From positions 16,907-80,906 of the forward strand of contig DATHUY010000039.1 of NCBI GenBank assembly GCA_035461765.1: a DNA stretch of 64,000 bases, given 5' to 3'. Below the pieces are notes generated by a model. The model worked only from the letters and a program-made list of their open reading frames with translations, did no database searches and was not told the DNA's origin. Positions within the stretch are counted from its first letter, which is position 1, and each line of letters begins with the position of its first letter. Source of the DNA: Longimicrobiales bacterium. Its GTDB lineage: Bacteria > Gemmatimonadota > Gemmatimonadetes > Longimicrobiales > RSA9. Shown here piece after piece: positions 1-8,664 of the stretch. Made by a program: the position numbers and the translations under genes.

Positions 1-89
1 CTGTATCCTCTGCGCGAACCTCGCGTCCCGACACGGCCTCACGCGGTGACGAATCCTGGTGCCGCCGGAGGTAGAGGCGACGCGCCGGC

Positions 90-2543
90 TCAGTCGCGCA
101 GCACGTGCATCGGCTCGAACCGGCTCGCGCGCACGGCCGGGATCAGCACGGCAGCCGCGGCCGCCGTGAGTACCACGAGCGTCACGCCGGCGATGGTCAC
201 TGGATCGTGCGGCTCTACACCGTACAGCATGCCGCTGACGAGGCGGGCGATCCCGAGCGCGGCGATGATGCCGAGCACGGCACCGGTTGCTGCCAGCTTC
301 ATCCCGTCGCCGAGCACCATTCGCAGTACGTGCGCGCGGCGCGCACCGAGCGCGAGGCGCAGCGACAGCTCGCGACTGCGCTGCGTGACCGCATACGACA
401 GCACGCCGTAAATACCGATGAGGGCGAGGACCAGAGCTACGCCGCCGAATATGGCGAGCAGCCGCGCTGACAGTCGCTCTGCTGCGAGCGTGTCGGACAC
501 GAGCGTGCGCACGGTTGCAACGTCGCTCAGCGGCACTGTTGCATCGATCTCCCGCAGTGCGCTGCGCAGCGTCGGCACGATATTCATTCCAGCCCCACTG
601 TTCATAACGATGAATGCACTCAGCGGCGGCTCCTGCGCGAGCGGCGTGTATACCGTCGGCTGAGCCTCGCCGGCCAGCTCGCCGTCGAGCACCGCGCCGA
701 CCACACCGATCACTACCATCATCTCGTTCAGCCAGGGTCGCCCGAGCCGCCGTCCGACCGGATTCTCGCCAGGCCAGAACTCGCGTGCTGCCGCTTCGTC
801 GACAATCGCCATCCTGATCCCGTCCGGCGCTGCATCCGCACGCGTGAACAGGCTGCCCCGACGCAGCGGAATGCCCAGTGCTTCGAACATCCCGGGCGTG
901 ACACGACGATGCACGAACATCGGCAGGTTGTTCGGGTCCTGCGTTACATGCTCCACGGACATCGCACTGAGCTGCACATGCCCGCTGAAGGGGAGCTGGC
1001 TCGTCACGGCGACGGACTGCATGCCCGGTACGGCGCTCATGCGCGACAGCAGCCGCTCGTACAACGCATTACGCTCGGCGGGTGCATTGTACTGCGCAGC
1101 CGGCAGATCGACGCGTGCGGTGACGACCTCGGTGCGTGCAATGCCCGTATCCGTGCGCTGCAATGCCAGCAGACTGCGCCCGACGAGGCCCGCACCGGTG
1201 ACGAGCAGCACCGCCAGCGTGACCTGCGCCACGACCAGCCCGCCGGACAGGCGACGTCCGGCCCGGTCGCCGAGCGCGCGACCCCCCTCGCGCAGTGAGC
1301 TCTCCAGATCGAAGCGCATCGCGCGGCGCGCGGGCAGCACACCCAGCAGCAAGCCGACTGCGAACGTGATCGCGAGACTGGCGGCCAGCACGCGCAGGTC
1401 GACGCCGACCTCCGCCAGGCGCGGCAGGTCAGCCGGCAGAACGGTCCGGAGTGCGCGTACGGCAATCGCCGCGAAGGCCACGCCGGCCGCCCCTCCCGCG
1501 CACGCGAGTACCAGTGATTCCGTCAGGAGCTGGCGGACGATACGGCCGCTGCTCGCGCCGAGGGCTGTGCGCAGAGCCAGCTCGCGCGTACGGCCGAGGC
1601 CGCGCGCCAGCACCAGGTTCGCGACGTTCGAGCACGCAATCAGCAGCAGCAGGCCGACCGCCGCGCCGAGGAGCAGCAGCGCCCGTCGCACATCGCCGAC
1701 GAGCGCTTCGTGCAGCGATACGACGCCGACTTCCGCACGATAGTCCACCGCCGGCGTCCACAGCGGATTCGCCGCACTCATCTCCGCCGACAGCGCGCGG
1801 ATCTCCGCCTGCGCCTGTGCTCCACTCGCGCCGGGCCGGAGCCGGCCCACCATGCGATGTCCGCCCATGCCCCAGAACGCGCCGACGTTTGCAGCATCCA
1901 GCGGCGCGGCCAGCCAGAGCTGCGTGCGCGCCGGATAGCTGAACCCGCGCGGCATCACTGCACTCACGGCGACCGGGCGCCCATCGATCCGCTCCGTGCG
2001 TCCGATCACATCCTGCGCACCACCGAACCGCAGCTGCCACAGGTCGTACGACAGCACCGCCGTCTCGGTCGCGGACGCGTCGGGAAGTGTGCCGAGCACC
2101 GGGCGTACGCCGAGCGTCGTGAAGAAATCAGGCGTCACTGTCGCACCCGACACCCTCTCGGCCTCGCCGGCGCCGGACAGACCGAACACGACGTTCGCGT
2201 TCATCAGCGACAGCCGGGCGAACGCACGCGTGTTCCGCCCGATAATGTCGTACTCCCCCGGCAGCAGGCCGCTGTCCAGCGTGACGAGGCGGTCCGGATC
2301 ATCGAATGTGAGCGGCCGCAGCAGCAGCGGGTCTATCACCGCCTGCGTCGATGTCGCCGCACCGATGCCGAGACCGAGCGTGAGCACCACGATGGCCGCG
2401 TAGCCGGGCGTTCGCCGGAGCGAACGCAGTGCAAACCGAACGTCCTCGCGGAGTCCGTGCAGCATCCGGGCGTCCGGATACCGTTCGTGGAGGATCCCGC
2501 GCCGGGAATGCCTCGTGGTCCTCTCCAGATCGTCCGACATCAT
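90..2543 (-). CDS. ADOP-family ABC transporter permease (MacB/FtsX type)
   Basis: Large inner-membrane permease of 817 residues with the FtsX/MacB arrangement: a first membrane helix near residues 46-68, a long periplasmic MacB_PCD-like region, three helices around residues 290-420 (LLLLIACSNVANLVLARG is the family signature), a second periplasmic region and three C-terminal helices near residues 690-810. Such ADOP permeases normally work with a separate LolD/MacB-type ATPase in export or lipoprotein/peptide efflux; no ATPase gene lies in this window. GGAGG lies just upstream of two consecutive ATG codons, so the start is secure within one codon. A second, separate member lies at 32333-34771, and a broken fragment of a close relative at 12778-12983. 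Transport substrate unknown. Confidence 0.9.
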   Translation of the reverse strand: MMSDDLERTTRHSRRGILHERYPDARMLHGLREDVRFALRSLRRTPGYAAIVVLTLGLGIGAATSTQAVIDPLLLRPLTFDDPDRLVTLDSGLLPGEYDIIGRNTRAFARLSLMNANVVFGLSGAGEAERVSGATVTPDFFTTLGVRPVLGTLPDASATETAVLSYDLWQLRFGGAQDVIGRTERIDGRPVAVSAVMPRGFSYPARTQLWLAAPLDAANVGAFWGMGGHRMVGRLRPGASGAQAQAEIRALSAEMSAANPLWTPAVDYRAEVGVVSLHEALVGDVRRALLLLGAAVGLLLLIACSNVANLVLARGLGRTRELALRTALGASSGRIVRQLLTESLVLACAGGAAGVAFAAIAVRALRTVLPADLPRLAEVGVDLRVLAASLAITFAVGLLLGVLPARRAMRFDLESSLREGGRALGDRAGRRLSGGLVVAQVTLAVLLVTGAGLVGRSLLALQRTDTGIARTEVVTARVDLPAAQYNAPAERNALYERLLSRMSAVPGMQSVAVTSQLPFSGHVQLSAMSVEHVTQDPNNLPMFVHRRVTPGMFEALGIPLRRGSLFTRADAAPDGIRMAIVDEAAAREFWPGENPVGRRLGRPWLNEMMVVIGVVGAVLDGELAGEAQPTVYTPLAQEPPLSAFIVMNSGAGMNIVPTLRSALREIDATVPLSDVATVRTLVSDTLAAERLSARLLAIFGGVALVLALIGIYGVLSYAVTQRSRELSLRLALGARRAHVLRMVLGDGMKLAATGAVLGIIAALGIARLVSGMLYGVEPHDPVTIAGVTLVVLTAAAAAVLIPAVRASRFEPMHVLRD

Positions 2544-2736
2544 CGCGCCTCCGGGCAGGGGGTCCCTGAAGTATGGGATGTCGAACGGCCGAATATGGTT
2601 ACAGGCATCCGAGAGAGTCAGGTCCCCCGGCGCGCGCGGCAGCCATGACTTGGCACCCGCCCGTGCCGGACCTTAGGTTGCCTCCATACCCCGGCAGGAC
2701 CGCTCACCGTCCGGTATCCCGCAACGAGGAGAACTC

Positions 2737-3582
2737 ATGCGACTCCGCCCCGCACCCATCGCGGCGCTCTGCGCGCTCCCCTTCGTGCTCGTCCCGACCT
2801 CCGCCGCATCCCAGACATCCGCCGCGGAGATGCTGGAGGCGGCGCTCGCTCATCACGAATCACGCACGAGCGGCATCGAGAACTACACCATCGTGCAGAA
2901 CGTGATGGGTATGGAGAGTACGATCTACTACGAGCGCGAGACGGTGAACGGTCGGACCGTCTTCCGTCCGCGCCACATGACTGTCGGTGGGCAGTCAATG
3001 CCAGTGGACAATGAGGAGGCGGGCACCCCTCATGAAATGCTCGCCAGTGCGGTCGAGCACGCAAAGCTGGAGGGAACCGAGACCGTGCAGGGGCGCACGA
3101 CTCATGTGCTCGCCATCGACGACCTCTCGGCAGTGCCGGGCCTGGCGCCGCTGCCCGAGGAAGCCGGTGACATGGAGCTGCGCCGGGCGACGCTATATCT
3201 GGACGCAGCGGACCACGTGGTCCGTAAAATGATGATGGAGGGGACCACGACGGTCGATGGCAGGACTCAGCCGATCACGATGGAAGTCCAGCTCGAGGAT
3301 TACCGCGACATCGAAGGTCTGCTTCACCCATTCCGCAGCGTGATGAAGATGACCGGACCCGCTCCGGGTATGTCGCCGGCCGACATCGAACAGGCGCGCC
3401 GCAGCTTCGAGGAAATGAAGGCCGCAATGGCGAAGATGTCCGATGCGGAACGGAAGATGATGGAAGGGATGATGAAGCCCCAGATGGAGCGGCTCGAAAA
3501 GATGCTGAGCGGCGGAGGCATGGAGTTCGTCGTCGAGGTAACGGACCTTCGGGTCAACACGGGCCCGCCGGGAGCTCGGTAG
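2737..3582 (+). CDS. Secreted protein of unknown function
   Basis: 281 residues with a clear signal peptide (hydrophobic stretch ALCALPFVLVPTSAASQ, probable cleavage after the AAS/SQ region). The mature part is rich in Met and Glu in its last third (repeated EEMKAAMAKM-type helices) and ends with a short beta-like segment. The middle part reads like the outer-membrane lipoprotein-sorting LolA/LolB fold (alternating strands, 'YYERETVNGRTVFRPRHM'), but I cannot assign a family. A GAGGAG Shine-Dalgarno precedes the ATG. Convergent with the polymer-modification operon that ends at 3722. Role not known. Confidence 0.8.
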   Translation: MRLRPAPIAALCALPFVLVPTSAASQTSAAEMLEAALAHHESRTSGIENYTIVQNVMGMESTIYYERETVNGRTVFRPRHMTVGGQSMPVDNEEAGTPHEMLASAVEHAKLEGTETVQGRTTHVLAIDDLSAVPGLAPLPEEAGDMELRRATLYLDAADHVVRKMMMEGTTTVDGRTQPITMEVQLEDYRDIEGLLHPFRSVMKMTGPAPGMSPADIEQARRSFEEMKAAMAKMSDAERKMMEGMMKPQMERLEKMLSGGGMEFVVEVTDLRVNTGPPGAR

Positions 3583-3721
3583 ACTGCGCGCCGCGGCTTC
3601 GACAGTCGCGCCCCGGCGAGTCTGCTGGGGCAATCGATTTCGACGCGAACATCCCATTCGTCTCCCTCCCGGTGCTGACGTTGACGGAGGAAGTGCGAGC
3701 GCGCTCGTGTCGACGTCTCGA

Positions 3722-5224
3722 TCAATGGCGAGCGAGTGCTGATTCGATGAGCTGAGCCACGATCTCGTTGCCGTGTTCGTTCCAGTGGTGGTCGTCGCGA
3801 TAGTACAGAAGCTCTGATTCGGCGAACGGCATGAGCTCGCGGTAAAGATCGAGTGTGTCGAACCCCGACTTTTCCGCCTGCGAGAGCACGTAGTCAATGA
3901 AGTGCGGCTGCGGCGAAAGCGCGGGGAAGTCATCGAACTCCGCGCCGTGGAGCCGAGCCGCAGATGGCGCCACCATGACCGTCACACTGAAGCCGTGCCG
4001 ATCGGCGAGCGCACGCATGTCCTGGAATGTCCGGTCGAGCAGGGGCCGGTTCGGATGCTCCAGGACATACTCCAGTGGCATGGTGGCGCGCTCGACGTCT
4101 CGAGGGCTGAACAGACGGTAGCCCCACCGGCTCGAGTGATAGAGTGGAAACGACAGGCGAACGCCGTCGACCTGCCATGTGCCGGCGGTTTCCGTGGCAT
4201 CTTTCCGCACGCCAACGAGCTCTCCGCGGGCGGCCTGTCCCAGAATGCTCTGCTGCTTCACCCGGCCCGGGACGCCGACCATCGCCTGTGCGACGGTTCC
4301 GTCGAGGAGGGACCCTCCTGCTCCGGTGGTCGCATCTGCAAAGGTCTCAGCGTAGTCGTTCTCGAGATCGTTTCCTTCGAAGATCATCCATAGCACATGG
4401 CGGACGTGCATCGAATCGGGCTGCGTCGTCAGGAAATGCTCCAGCAGCATCAGCTGGGATCGCGGTCCGGTCGAGGAGACGCCCATGTTGTACACGGGAC
4501 GACCGAGCGACGCACCCAGGAGGTCCGTCCAGACCTTGCCTTCATCGGTCGCGTATCCGAATACGAACGAGTCGCCGAGCGCGAAGATCTCGGCCGCCGC
4601 CAGCGATTCCAGCTCACGAAGGCCGTGCGGGCCGATCGCGTAGGACAGGGCTCGCAGTTCGAGCACGGAGTCCACCAGCGTGGTGGACGCGGCCATGTTG
4701 GAATTATAGAACTCACCGAAAGTGTTCCCGGAAATGCGGACGTTCGGCTTGTACAGGACGAAGTTGCGTCCTGTCGGCCGATACATGCGCGGGAACAATT
4801 CGCCGTGCCACACGTGGAGATCGCGACGGCGGACGGCCTCGGAAACCGTGTCGAGCGCGCGCAGGCGTGCGGCGTTGCCGTAGATCGCGTAGACCGTGTC
4901 AGCCGTGACCAGCATGAACACAGTGGAAAGGAGCGCGACCGCGGCATTCACAGCGGCGGCAGGCGTCACGCGTCTCCGGATGATCAGCTGGCTCGGGAGG
5001 GCGATCAGGAGAAGGGCAACGGCCCCGAACAGCACCACGAAAAGCACAGCGCCGATATGCACACCGAATACCGTTTCCTTGTACAGGAACACGCATGCGG
5101 CGTAACTCCAGGCGGTCAGGAGACCGACCGGAAGGAGCACGCGGCCGACACGGGAGCTGACGGGGCTCCCTTCGGTTCGCTCCGGTCTCGATGTGCTCGC
5201 GGCTGACGAATCAGTGAGCGCCAC
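3722..5224 (-). CDS. Membrane-anchored SGNH-fold protein, last gene of acyl-modification operon
   Basis: About 500 residues: three hydrophobic helices within residues 25-115, then an extracytoplasmic SGNH/AlgX-like domain. The nucleophile motif is ALGDSFVFG (Ser219) and the C-terminal D-x-x-H is DDHH (Asp477, His480). SGNH proteins of this kind (AlgX, AlgJ, DltD, PatB types) transfer or remove acyl groups on cell-surface polymers. A GTG start at 5224 is chosen because GAGGGTGG lies at the right distance, and it overlaps the ACP gene by 14 nt; an in-frame upstream ATG at 5260 would sit deeper inside the ACP gene. Placed last in the MBOAT operon, it is probably a second transferase or an esterase acting on the same polymer. 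Substrate is inferred from context only. Confidence 0.82.
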   Translation of the reverse strand: MALTDSSAASTSRPERTEGSPVSSRVGRVLLPVGLLTAWSYAACVFLYKETVFGVHIGAVLFVVLFGAVALLLIALPSQLIIRRRVTPAAAVNAAVALLSTVFMLVTADTVYAIYGNAARLRALDTVSEAVRRRDLHVWHGELFPRMYRPTGRNFVLYKPNVRISGNTFGEFYNSNMAASTTLVDSVLELRALSYAIGPHGLRELESLAAAEIFALGDSFVFGYATDEGKVWTDLLGASLGRPVYNMGVSSTGPRSQLMLLEHFLTTQPDSMHVRHVLWMIFEGNDLENDYAETFADATTGAGGSLLDGTVAQAMVGVPGRVKQQSILGQAARGELVGVRKDATETAGTWQVDGVRLSFPLYHSSRWGYRLFSPRDVERATMPLEYVLEHPNRPLLDRTFQDMRALADRHGFSVTVMVAPSAARLHGAEFDDFPALSPQPHFIDYVLSQAEKSGFDTLDLYRELMPFAESELLYYRDDHHWNEHGNEIVAQLIESALARH

Positions 5225-5465
5225 GTCCCACCCTCGTTTCGATTGCGCGGGCCAGGTCACCGACGTTCTTGAGCCCGGCGATCTCCCCTGTATTGAATCG
5301 AACGTTGAAGGCAGACTCGAGCGCGACCATCAGCTCGATATGGGTCAGCGAGTCCCAGCCGTCGACATCCCTGGCGGTCGTTTCCGGCGCGACGTCGAGC
5401 TGGTCGTCCTCGAACGTATCCCGCATCACATGAACCAGCGTGTTCCAGATCTCGGTGTCAGACAT
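5211..5465 (-). CDS. Acyl carrier protein
   Basis: 84 residues with the typical four-helix ACP pattern and the phosphopantetheine site GWDSLTHIELM (Ser39). It overlaps the 3' end of the FkbH-like gene by 8 nt (start inside CATGTCTGA), so translation is coupled and roughly stoichiometric production is likely. In the operon it takes the place DltC has in dlt operons, carrying the acyl group as a thioester to the membrane O-acyltransferase. The FkbH-like neighbour is the likely loading enzyme; the cargo is inferred to be a small hydroxy acid such as glycerate. An in-frame ATG 7 codons upstream exists but lacks the compact overlap. Confidence 0.92.
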   Translation of the reverse strand: MSDTEIWNTLVHVMRDTFEDDQLDVAPETTARDVDGWDSLTHIELMVALESAFNVRFNTGEIAGLKNVGDLARAIETRVGRGAH

Positions 5466-7335
5466 GGTGCATATCCCCGCTTTCATTGCCGTAATCCTCT
5501 ACGAGAGCCACCGCCGTGTCGTGCGGTCGATAGGCTTCCGTCTCGAGCAGCCAGTGGTCGCCACCATCAGTCGAGCCGCAGGGCTGGAATCCGAGCGAGG
5601 GGTAGAGGTCGCGAACGATGCCGTTCTTCGCAGTCGGGATGTAGATGCCGTGCAGCCGCTGAATTCCTCTCTCTCGGGCGCGTTCAACCACGTGGTTCAT
5701 CAGCAGGTATTCCACGCCGCGGTTGAAGACGCGGCAGCTCATGAGCCACAGGTCGATCCAGAGATCGACGCCCGTGCGACGCGCCGCAAAGACGCTGATG
5801 AGGCCGTTGTCGCCGAACCGGTCCGCCAGGCGTACGTACGCCGTCACGAAGTCGGTCGAGTCGATCATGGCTGCGAGATCCGCTCGACCGAGACGACGCG
5901 TGGTCAGGTTGAACTGATTGGTCTTGTTCGTCAGCTGTGCGATGCGGTCCACGAACCGATCGTCGAACGACGCGATTACTGCGCGCTGTTCGAGCGACCT
6001 GAGGAACGCGGGATAGTCGGTCACGTTCGACCGAAGCGCGTCGCGGGCCGCATTGGCCGTGTACATCGCGCTCCGGGTCCGGTCCTCCTCCGACAGTGCT
6101 ACAGCCTCGAACCAGCCCGTTCGATCAAGGCAGGCCGCGAAGTCACTGGGGTCGTCACCGAGCTCGACCACGCGCACCTCAGGCAGCGCCTGCCTGACCT
6201 GCTCCCTTTCAACCGGGTTGTCATCCACGAACACGAGCGAGTCGAGTCCAATGTTGAGCGCCGCGGCGATCGCTCGGAGATTCTCCGATTTCGGGCTCCA
6301 GTTCGCATAAAACGCGACGAAGTCCTCGCGGCGGAGCGGCATTTCGGACCGCGTTCGGAATGGCTCGAGTGCGTTCAACTCGTCGTTCTTGCTGTTCACG
6401 GCCAACATCACACCGCGGTCCTTGAGCGACCGCAGGTAGCGCTGGAACGCAGCAAACGCCTCGCCCTGCGCATCCCCCTCGCCGATCGCGATGCGGTCGG
6501 GACCGTCGTCTCCAACGACGCCGCCCCAGAGCGTGTTGTCGAGGTCTACGACCAGGCACTTGGCGGACCGCCCGACCAGCGCCCCGATCAGGTGGGCCAG
6601 GCCGCGGACGTAGGGAACGAGACACTCGAACGACACCGGCTGCTTGGCGTGGTACCAATAGCGTGGATCGAACCAGCGATAGACGCCATGGAGCGTCGCG
6701 AGCTCGGCGACGTCGTGGACGTGGACGTACGGCGGCGCCCGCTCGGCGAGCGCTTCGTTGACGGCGCGTATGTAGCGGTTGGGTTCACCGGGCAGCCTGG
6801 TGCCGGCTGCGCCGTACGGACGGAGCGGAAGCGGGTGAAAGTTGCCCAGCACAATGTCGCAGCCGGTGTGCGCATGCAGCGATGTGCAGAGGCCAATCCA
6901 GTAGTCGCACGCTTCATCGACCGCGGCCGCGACCTGCGCCGCATCGGCCGTCCATTCCGGCCAGACCGGCAGGTTCATGGGTGTCGTGACGAGCACCGTG
7001 ATCTCCGGCCGGAAAGCGACGGTTGCGCTCGCCGGGTCCAGCATCTCGCGAGCGTATGTGTTGTAATCGCCGACGTGCAACGTGGACACAATGCCGAGGG
7101 TGTCAAGCATCAGCTGGAGCGGCTCGACCATCGGTTCGGTCGTTGCGCCGCCGAGCAGAGCAATCCGTCTGTGGACGGCAGCGCCATTCGCCGGAGCGCG
7201 CGAGCGCAGCAGGCGACGCACGCGACAGAGTGTCCGCACGGTGCCGAAGTCCTCCGCACGACGTGCTTCCCTCACGAGTTGAGCGTGCGCCTCGTCGAAG
7301 CGGCCTGTATCGATCAGTTGTCTGATCTCGTTCAT
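5458..7335 (-). CDS. FkbH-like HAD-IIIC / GNAT acyl-loading protein
   Basis: 625 residues. The N-terminal 250 residues are a poorly conserved SGNH-like/linker region; the HAD-IIIC domain starts at LVVDLDNTLWGG (DxDxT at 264-268), and the C-terminal third is a GNAT-like domain (NGLISVF...RVFNRGVEYLLM...LYPSLGFQP). FkbH-type enzymes of polyketide pathways take 1,3-bisphosphoglycerate, remove the phosphate and load the glyceryl group on an ACP. The ACP gene directly follows, so this protein probably plays the part DltA (the adenylating ligase) plays in dlt operons. The start is the ATG of an ATGA overlap with the DltD-like gene. Whether the cargo is glycerate, lactate or another acid cannot be read from sequence. 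Confidence 0.9.
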   Translation of the reverse strand: MNEIRQLIDTGRFDEAHAQLVREARRAEDFGTVRTLCRVRRLLRSRAPANGAAVHRRIALLGGATTEPMVEPLQLMLDTLGIVSTLHVGDYNTYAREMLDPASATVAFRPEITVLVTTPMNLPVWPEWTADAAQVAAAVDEACDYWIGLCTSLHAHTGCDIVLGNFHPLPLRPYGAAGTRLPGEPNRYIRAVNEALAERAPPYVHVHDVAELATLHGVYRWFDPRYWYHAKQPVSFECLVPYVRGLAHLIGALVGRSAKCLVVDLDNTLWGGVVGDDGPDRIAIGEGDAQGEAFAAFQRYLRSLKDRGVMLAVNSKNDELNALEPFRTRSEMPLRREDFVAFYANWSPKSENLRAIAAALNIGLDSLVFVDDNPVEREQVRQALPEVRVVELGDDPSDFAACLDRTGWFEAVALSEEDRTRSAMYTANAARDALRSNVTDYPAFLRSLEQRAVIASFDDRFVDRIAQLTNKTNQFNLTTRRLGRADLAAMIDSTDFVTAYVRLADRFGDNGLISVFAARRTGVDLWIDLWLMSCRVFNRGVEYLLMNHVVERARERGIQRLHGIYIPTAKNGIVRDLYPSLGFQPCGSTDGGDHWLLETEAYRPHDTAVALVEDYGNESGDMHHV

Positions 7336-8573
7336 GAAATCACCAGGGGTGCATCCACGCAGCCATAGTCGGACCAACGCTCCGCGAGCTCACCAACGTG
7401 CCGCCGATCGAGCGCCGCATCGTTGTACCGCAGATCCTCGACGAACTCGAGCGTTCGCTCCGTGATCTTGCGGGCGCCGGCGAAGCGCGCGTGCTCCGCA
7501 TCGTGGAACTGCTCGTCGGGCAGCATGCAGCGGAGGTCGAGCACAGGCAGCGGGTCGAACGACGCAGCCAGGAACCGGTGAAACCGTTCGTTGAAGCCAT
7601 CAGCGTACCGCTGTCGGCTGAGCGAGCGCTCCGGCAGATTCACGACATACAGATCGATGCCGTGCCGTTCCGCGAACGCGAACAGCGACAGCACTCTGTC
7701 GCGCACCGCCGCGCTGTCGCGCGCCGGATCCCACTGATAGACATCCCTCCACCACGAGGTCGGGTCGTCGAGCCAGCCCGCGAGCGTGGCGTCATCGAGG
7801 CGTTCGGCGCCTCGATACTTGTAAGGCGACACTAATTGCCTGAGGTGAGCGGCGGGTCCCTGCCGGATGGCGCCCGGCGGCAGCAACCGCGTCCCGAGGC
7901 GGGAGGAGAGCAACCACCTGGCCGGCCGTGAATCGATCAGCCACGAGCCGGCACCGGATTCGAGGAGCTGAGCCAGGCCCCAGACGACCACCGCCTGGTA
8001 CCGCGGAGTCTGCTGAGTGACCAGGAACCTCACCCGTGCAGCCGCACCCTCCAGCGGCGACTTCGGCTCCAGCTCGAAGCCGGTTGGAACGCCGCCAGGT
8101 ACCCTGAAGCGGTTGCTGTACGTTTCGAATCCCTGAGCCAGGGGGCGCTGCTCGGGGATTTCCGCCATGAAGCGCGGAGAGACGCCGAGCACCAGTATAT
8201 GGGGTAGCGCCGCGCCGCCGAACGCCTGTTCCACGTACGCGAGCGAGGCCATGACATCGCCCAGTGTCCCGAGCGAGAGCCCACCCTGGAAGACACGATG
8301 ATCGTCGAACGCCTCCGCGAAGTCCTCCAGCAGGAGGTTCTCGCGGGCCGTCGAGGGACCCGTGAGCAGCAGGAGCGGCTCGCCCCCGGTCGGCCAGAGA
8401 CTAGGAAGCTGGTAGCGCAGCCAGTCCTGCGACTTGTAAGGGTACACCGAACCAGATGACTCCGCGTCACTCGCCAGACTCAGCAGCGCAACGATGACGA
8501 CCACATACACTGCGGCAACCGAGCCGAGCGCGAGCAGCGAAAGACGAAGACGTTCAGAAACCCGTATAGACAA
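7332..8573 (-). CDS. DltD-like membrane-anchored SGNH acyltransferase
   Basis: 413 residues with one N-terminal membrane helix (about residues 12-34) and an extracytoplasmic SGNH-like domain. Candidate catalytic residues are Ser74 in LLTGPSTARE and the D-x-x-H of HDAEHARF (Asp358, His361). Architecture and position after the MBOAT and microprotein match DltD, the serine acyltransferase that moves the acyl group from the MBOAT complex to the polymer. The start appears to be TTG at 8573, inside the last codons of the microprotein gene; no ATG is close by. Overall similarity to DltD itself is low by eye, so the name describes architecture, not orthology. Confidence 0.78.
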   Translation of the reverse strand: MSIRVSERLRLSLLALGSVAAVYVVVIVALLSLASDAESSGSVYPYKSQDWLRYQLPSLWPTGGEPLLLLTGPSTARENLLLEDFAEAFDDHRVFQGGLSLGTLGDVMASLAYVEQAFGGAALPHILVLGVSPRFMAEIPEQRPLAQGFETYSNRFRVPGGVPTGFELEPKSPLEGAAARVRFLVTQQTPRYQAVVVWGLAQLLESGAGSWLIDSRPARWLLSSRLGTRLLPPGAIRQGPAAHLRQLVSPYKYRGAERLDDATLAGWLDDPTSWWRDVYQWDPARDSAAVRDRVLSLFAFAERHGIDLYVVNLPERSLSRQRYADGFNERFHRFLAASFDPLPVLDLRCMLPDEQFHDAEHARFAGARKITERTLEFVEDLRYNDAALDRRHVGELAERWSDYGCVDAPLVIS

Positions 8574-8664
8574 AATCTACCGATTCGCGTGCAAAAATCA
8601 GAAGAACGAGTACCAGCACACCGGCCAGTGCCAGCTTCAGGACAATACGCATGCTACGGCTCAT
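8554..8664 (-). CDS. DltX-like 36-residue membrane microprotein with C-terminal FVYTGF
   Basis: A 36-codon gene between the MBOAT and DltD-like genes. It starts in an ATGA overlap with the MBOAT stop and its end overlaps the DltD-like start by 20 nt, so it is translated in register with the operon. The product has a basic N-terminus (Arg3, Arg6, Lys10), one hydrophobic helix (about residues 7-24) and a short tail ending FVYTGF at the last six positions. By the positive-inside rule the tail is outside. In the Dlt pathway the microprotein DltX has the same layout, and its C-terminal hexapeptide (of the F-I-Y-x-x-F type as I recall it) carries the acyl group on tyrosine between MBOAT and DltD. 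Tyr33 is the predicted shuttle residue here. Confidence 0.85.
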   Translation of the reverse strand: MSRSMRIVLKLALAGVLVLVLLIFARESVDFVYTGF

